A stretch of 59,926 nucleotides of DNA from an uncultured Verrucomicrobiota bacterium (GTDB lineage Bacteria > Verrucomicrobiota > Verrucomicrobiia > Limisphaerales > UBA9464), in the NCBI GenBank assembly GCA_903835555.1, contig CAILNN010000251.1:1-59926 (forward strand), in the 5' to 3' direction. Of the stretch, positions 56,408 through 59,926 are shown piece after piece; the first letter of the stretch is position 1, and each line of letters opens with the position of its first letter. The notes under the pieces are model-generated. The model did no database searches and was not told where the DNA came from. It saw nothing but the letters and a program-made list of their open reading frames with translations. The position numbers and the translations under genes were made by a program.

Positions 56408-58357
56408 ATGAAAACAACCGCCGAAAAGGCACCTGGAAAAGCTCAGAAGGAACTGTCGGGAGTGATTCCTGTTTCGGTATCGGTGTCGACTGCGCCGTGG
56501 TACTCGCTGCCGAATCTCTGGCACCGCAAGTCGACGGTTATTGCCGGGTTATCCGTGGTGACCATCGCCTTGCATTTGGTGCTGCGCTTCGTCTTTCAGA
56601 TGGATCCGAATGCCTACCGAATTCCTTTGTTTATCACGCTGGCCATCGGTGGACTGCCCATGCTCTTTGAATTGCTCCAGAAGCTCTTCAAGCTGGAGTT
56701 TGGCTCCGACCTGCTGGGCGGCATTTCGATTGTCACCTCGGTTCTGCTCGGTGAATATCTCGCAGGTGCGATCATTGTCTTGATGCTCGCCGGCGGTGAG
56801 GCCTTGGAGAATTACGCCTTGCGTAGCGCCTCCTCAGTCCTGGCCGCTCTCGCCAAACGGATGCCGTCCATTGCTCACCGAAAGCGGGACGCTCTAATTC
56901 TCGATGTCGCATTGGCCGACATCGTCGTCGGCGACATTTTGGTTATTTATCCCCACGATATCTGCCCCGTGGACGGCACCGTGACCGAGGGGCACGGAAC
57001 GATGGATGAATCGTACCTGACAGGCGAGCCGTTCCAGATCACCAAGACCACTGGTTCGTCGGTGATCTCGGGTGCGATCAACGGCGAGTCGGTGATGACC
57101 ATCCGTGCGACGCAACTCGCCGCTGATTCGCGCTATGCCAAGATCATGGGGGTAATGCGCGAATCTGAAGCGAAGCGTCCGCGCCTGCGTCGACTAGGAG
57201 ATCAACTCGGGGCGATTTACACGCCGATTGCCTTGGTTGTAGCCATTCTAGCCTGGGTCATCAGCGGCGATTCCATCCGTTTTCTCGCCGTGCTGGTGAT
57301 CGCCACCCCGTGCCCGCTTTTACTGGCCATTCCCATCGCCATCATCGGTTCCATTTCTCTCTGCGCTCGCCGGGCGATTATTGTCAAAAGCCCCGTGGTG
57401 CTCGAACAGATCGCCGAGTGTCGGGTCGCCATTTTCGACAAGACCGGAACGCTGACCTATGGCGAGCCGACCTTGACCGAGCAACTGACTGCTCCCAGCT
57501 TCAAAGCGAAAGACGTACTAACCTTCGCAGCCAGCCTGGAGCGCTATTCAAAGCATCCATTGGCGCACGCCATTCTTGCGGCGGCGGAAAAGGCCGGAAT
57601 CCAACTTCCAGAGGCCACGGAAGTGGGCGAGCAACCTGGCCAGGGACTGCGTGGTACCATCTCCGGTCATTCCGTGATGATTACCAGTCGGAACAAATTG
57701 CTGGCTCAGAAAATCCCCGGCTCCGAACTTCTGCCTCCCTTGGCCGGCGGACTCGAGTGTGTAGTGGTGGTCGACCAGCGGTACGCGGCCGCCTTGCGTT
57801 TTCGCGATGCCCCGCGCACCGAAAGCCGGTCTTTTGTGAATCATCTCGGTCCGAAACATCATTTTCAACGCGTCATGATCGTATCAGGAGATCGTGAGTC
57901 GGAAGTGAAATACCTCGCTGAGCAAGTGGGTATTACCGAAATCCATGCGCAGCAGAGCCCCGAACAAAAACTCGCGCTCGTCCGTGCTGAAACCGCGAAG
58001 GCAAAAACGCTCTACGTCGGCGACGGCATCAATGACGCTCCGGCCATGATGGCGGCAACGGTCGGCATGGCCATCGGTCAAAACAGCGATGTGACCGCAG
58101 AAGCGGCAGGCGTTGTGATCATGGATAACTCGCTCACCAAAGTGGACGAGTTCATCCACATCAGCCGACGCATGCGCACCATTGCGCTCCAAAGTGCTTT
58201 GGGCGGAATGGCACTCAGCATCATCGGCATGATTGTAGCCGCTACCGGACACTTGAGTCCTGTGAGCGGTGCCATCACCCAGGAGATCATCGACGTCCTG
58301 GCCGTGCTCAATGCGTTGCGTGCCGCCTTTCCGCCGAAGACGATCCACGATCTCTGA
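56408..58357 (+). CDS. Heavy-metal P1B-type ATPase with TPC motif
   Basis: About 649 residues from the ATG at 56408 (frame open to 56282; upstream part not protein-like). No N-terminal metal-binding (HMA) domain. Actuator TGEP appears in [14 protein letters not shown], the transmembrane metal site is Thr300-Pro301-Cys302 ([19 protein letters not shown]), the phosphorylation site is DKTGTLT (Asp344) and the hinge is [11 protein letters not shown]. The TPC triplet, in place of CPC or SPC, marks a less-studied P1B subgroup; some TPC pumps are linked to Ni or Fe efflux, but the metal is not established here. Inner-membrane exporter. Confidence 0.92.
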   Translation: MKTTAEKAPGKAQKELSGVIPVSVSVSTAPWYSLPNLWHRKSTVIAGLSVVTIALHLVLRFVFQMDPNAYRIPLFITLAIGGLPMLFELLQKLFKLEFGSDLLGGISIVTSVLLGEYLAGAIIVLMLAGGEALENYALRSASSVLAALAKRMPSIAHRKRDALILDVALADIVVGDILVIYPHDICPVDGTVTEGHGTMDESYLTGEPFQITKTTGSSVISGAINGESVMTIRATQLAADSRYAKIMGVMRESEAKRPRLRRLGDQLGAIYTPIALVVAILAWVISGDSIRFLAVLVIATPCPLLLAIPIAIIGSISLCARRAIIVKSPVVLEQIAECRVAIFDKTGTLTYGEPTLTEQLTAPSFKAKDVLTFAASLERYSKHPLAHAILAAAEKAGIQLPEATEVGEQPGQGLRGTISGHSVMITSRNKLLAQKIPGSELLPPLAGGLECVVVVDQRYAAALRFRDAPRTESRSFVNHLGPKHHFQRVMIVSGDRESEVKYLAEQVGITEIHAQQSPEQKLALVRAETAKAKTLYVGDGINDAPAMMAATVGMAIGQNSDVTAEAAGVVIMDNSLTKVDEFIHISRRMRTIALQSALGGMALSIIGMIVAATGHLSPVSGAITQEIIDVLAVLNALRAAFPPKTIHDL

Positions 58358-58523
58358 AGCCGATGGGAAGACCATTCAACAGTGCGACATCCGGACGGGC
58401 GGATTTCCCGCATCCGGCTTTCCAGTCAGTGAGTACCCGCGCTCGGCGGGACTGAAACGCTGTTCACAGGCTGAGGCGTATGGAGAGAACAGCTTGTGCA
58501 TTCCTGATTGCCGCTCACGCTCA

Positions 58524-58546
58524 ATGCCAAGCAGATCGCTTGGCAT
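58524..58546. terminator. Hairpin between the P1B ATPase and sulfatase genes
   Basis: ATGCCAAGC (58524-58532), 5-nt loop, GCTTGGCAT (58538-58546); no U-tract. It lies between convergent genes and may act as an mRNA 3' end. Confidence 0.4.
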
Positions 58547-58640
58547 CCACGGATCGCGGGTATCTCAAAAAGTGGTTCCCGAACTTGGTTGTGTTAACGA
58601 TTTCGGATGGAAATGCTTAAAAAGGCCCATCATTAGCAGG

Positions 58641-59926
58641 TCAGTTGCCGGTATATGGGTTGGCCGCAGTCTTAAGGTAATCCATGAATTTCGCCACGAT
58701 CTCGGGTTTTTCTCCGGCTAAATTGCGAGTTTCACCCGGGTCTGCCTGGAGGTCGTAGATTTCCAGCGGTTGGTCAGGCCCCAGTTGAACCGCTTTCCAA
58801 TGGTCCATCCGGGCCGCCCGTTGATATCCCTTTTCGTGAAACTCCCAATACAGGAAATCGTGACGCTCACGCGGTTCGTGACCGAACAAAACCGGAGCAA
58901 ACGACAGCCCGTCGATATCTTTCGGCGGGGTTAAACCCATGAGCTCAGCCATTGTGGGTAGTACATCCCACAGTGCAATCGGTAGTCCATTGGTCGTTCC
59001 AGGCTTGATATGTCCCGGCCAGCGGACAATGAAGGGCACTCGGATTCCCCCTTCGTACAGGTCTCGCTTTTGACCCCGGAGTCGCCCCGAGCTGTGGTGA
59101 AACTGCGAGTGCACTCCGCCTTCGGAATGCGGCCCATTATCGCTGGTGAAGATGACGACGGTGTCCTGGTCGAGATGACGCTTCTGTAATTCGGTGAAAA
59201 TCAGTCCCACTTGGTCATCCAATCGGCTGATCATCGCGGCTTTTGCTTTTTCAGCGGGGGGCCATGATTCTGAGCGATAGCTTCCAAGAAACGGAACCTG
59301 CATGCCATTCGTCCCCAATTCGTTGTTCGCGTGGGGAATCGTCGTCGCCAAATACAGAAAGAAGGGCTCGTACTCGTTGATCTTAATGAAATTGGCTGCC
59401 GCCTTCACAAACAAATCCGGGGCATAGCTGTCTGTCTTGCCGTTGATATTCCCGACTACAATTCGAGGAGAAGTCTCATCATTCCGCCACAGTTCCGCAG
59501 GGTAATAATTGTGGGCCGATACCTGATCGGGGTAGCCATACCATTCATCAAAACCTTGCTTGGCAGGAGCACCGGTGCTGCCGGGCGATCCCAATGCCCA
59601 TTTTCCTAATGCGCAGGTGATGTAACCTTTGGCGTGGACGACCTTTGCGATAGTGACCGTGTCTGACGCCAACGGCAGTTGTTCATTGGACCGCAATTGC
59701 CCGTGCCCTGAATGGAGACCCGTCATCAGCGCGCATCGACTGGGAATACAGACGGTGTTGCCGGCATAGGCCTGCATAAACTGCATGCCTTCTGCCGCCA
59801 CCCTGTCCAGATTGGGTGTCTTAATTTGGTTTTGCCCATAGCAACCGAGGTCACCATATCCCAAATCGTCAGCAACAATCAGAATGATGTTGGGTGTCTC
59901 CGCCTTGCGTTTGAAAAATGGGATGG
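58641..59926 (-). CDS. Sulfatase (arylsulfatase family), 5' end cut by window edge
   Basis: At least 428 residues. The frame stays open to 59926 and reads NIILIVADDLGYGDLG, the conserved sulfatase start with the two Asp metal ligands, so the gene begins outside the window. The catalytic motif is CIPSRCALMTG (CxPxR): the Cys must be converted to formylglycine, so an FGE or anSME enzyme is required elsewhere in the genome. Other marks are VIFTSDNGPHSEGG, GGIRVPFIVRWPGHI and KAVQLGPDQPLEIYDLQADPGETRNLA. Likely a secreted or periplasmic polysaccharide sulfatase; a signal peptide is not visible because of the truncation. Confidence 0.93.
   Translation of the reverse strand, partial: IPFFKRKAETPNIILIVADDLGYGDLGCYGQNQIKTPNLDRVAAEGMQFMQAYAGNTVCIPSRCALMTGLHSGHGQLRSNEQLPLASDTVTIAKVVHAKGYITCALGKWALGSPGSTGAPAKQGFDEWYGYPDQVSAHNYYPAELWRNDETSPRIVVGNINGKTDSYAPDLFVKAAANFIKINEYEPFFLYLATTIPHANNELGTNGMQVPFLGSYRSESWPPAEKAKAAMISRLDDQVGLIFTELQKRHLDQDTVVIFTSDNGPHSEGGVHSQFHHSSGRLRGQKRDLYEGGIRVPFIVRWPGHIKPGTTNGLPIALWDVLPTMAELMGLTPPKDIDGLSFAPVLFGHEPRERHDFLYWEFHEKGYQRAARMDHWKAVQLGPDQPLEIYDLQADPGETRNLAGEKPEIVAKFMDYLKTAANPYTGN

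Overview
The window looks like a chromosomal segment of a Verrucomicrobiota bacterium (PVC superphylum, perhaps near the Pedosphaera/Limisphaera group). This placement is inferred from style, not from a marker gene: large secreted LamG/Ig-like and beta-helix proteins, a CxPxR sulfatase, a DUF6797-like propeller protein, secreted proteins with 'FYRV/FYRA' Ig-like ends, and intergenic regions rich in paired hairpins. I see no rRNA, tRNA, CRISPR array, insertion sequence or prophage.

Layout. 1-5.2 kb: secreted alpha/beta hydrolase, a DUF6966-like protein, a secreted pectate-lyase-like beta-helix protein and a glycine-zipper lipoprotein. 5.2-17.65 kb: one long plus-strand urea cassette, consisting of an outer-membrane porin, urtABCDE (urea ABC importer), ureD, a fused ureA-ureB, ureC, ureF and ureG. 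It is tightly packed and ends in a terminator-like hairpin. No ureE is present; UreG is histidine-rich at both ends. 17.7-24.4 kb: GDPD phosphodiesterase, DUF420-like membrane protein, large zinc metalloprotease, flippase-like membrane protein, TIM-barrel isomerase and ribosomal protein S21. 24.5-28.6 kb: FtsX-type permease with a LolD-like ATPase. 28.9-32.8 kb: nrdR, a possible degenerate ATP-cone protein, a HIT protein and a secreted propeller protein. 33-36.4 kb: a two-gene ParA / AlbA_2-HATPase module and a MiaE-like tRNA hydroxylase, bracketed by two direct copies of a ~180-bp paired-hairpin repeat. 36.6-38.1 kb: only the N-terminal half of carbamoyl-phosphate synthase large subunit. 38.3-43 kb: a MacB-like exporter with HlyD-type adaptor, ATPase and two tandem paralogous permeases. 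43-53 kb: M48 protease, giant LamG/Ig protein, DUF4337-like membrane protein, FAD amine oxidase-like protein and TPR protein. 53.2-59.9 kb: isocitrate dehydrogenase, a repeat copy beside a HicB-like relic, dihaem cytochrome c peroxidase, small lipoprotein, a P1B ATPase with a TPC motif, and a sulfatase cut by the window end.

How the genes work together. The urea operon can be read as one pathway: porin across the outer membrane, UrtA capture, UrtBCDE import, hydrolysis by UreAB-UreC, and nickel insertion by UreD/F/G. The two MacB/FtsX clusters are independent export or lipoprotein-handling systems.

The most unusual signals are the dispersed repeat whose two hairpins keep the same loop while their stems differ, the ParA/AlbA_2 module between two copies of it, the half-length carB, and the UreE-less urease operon.
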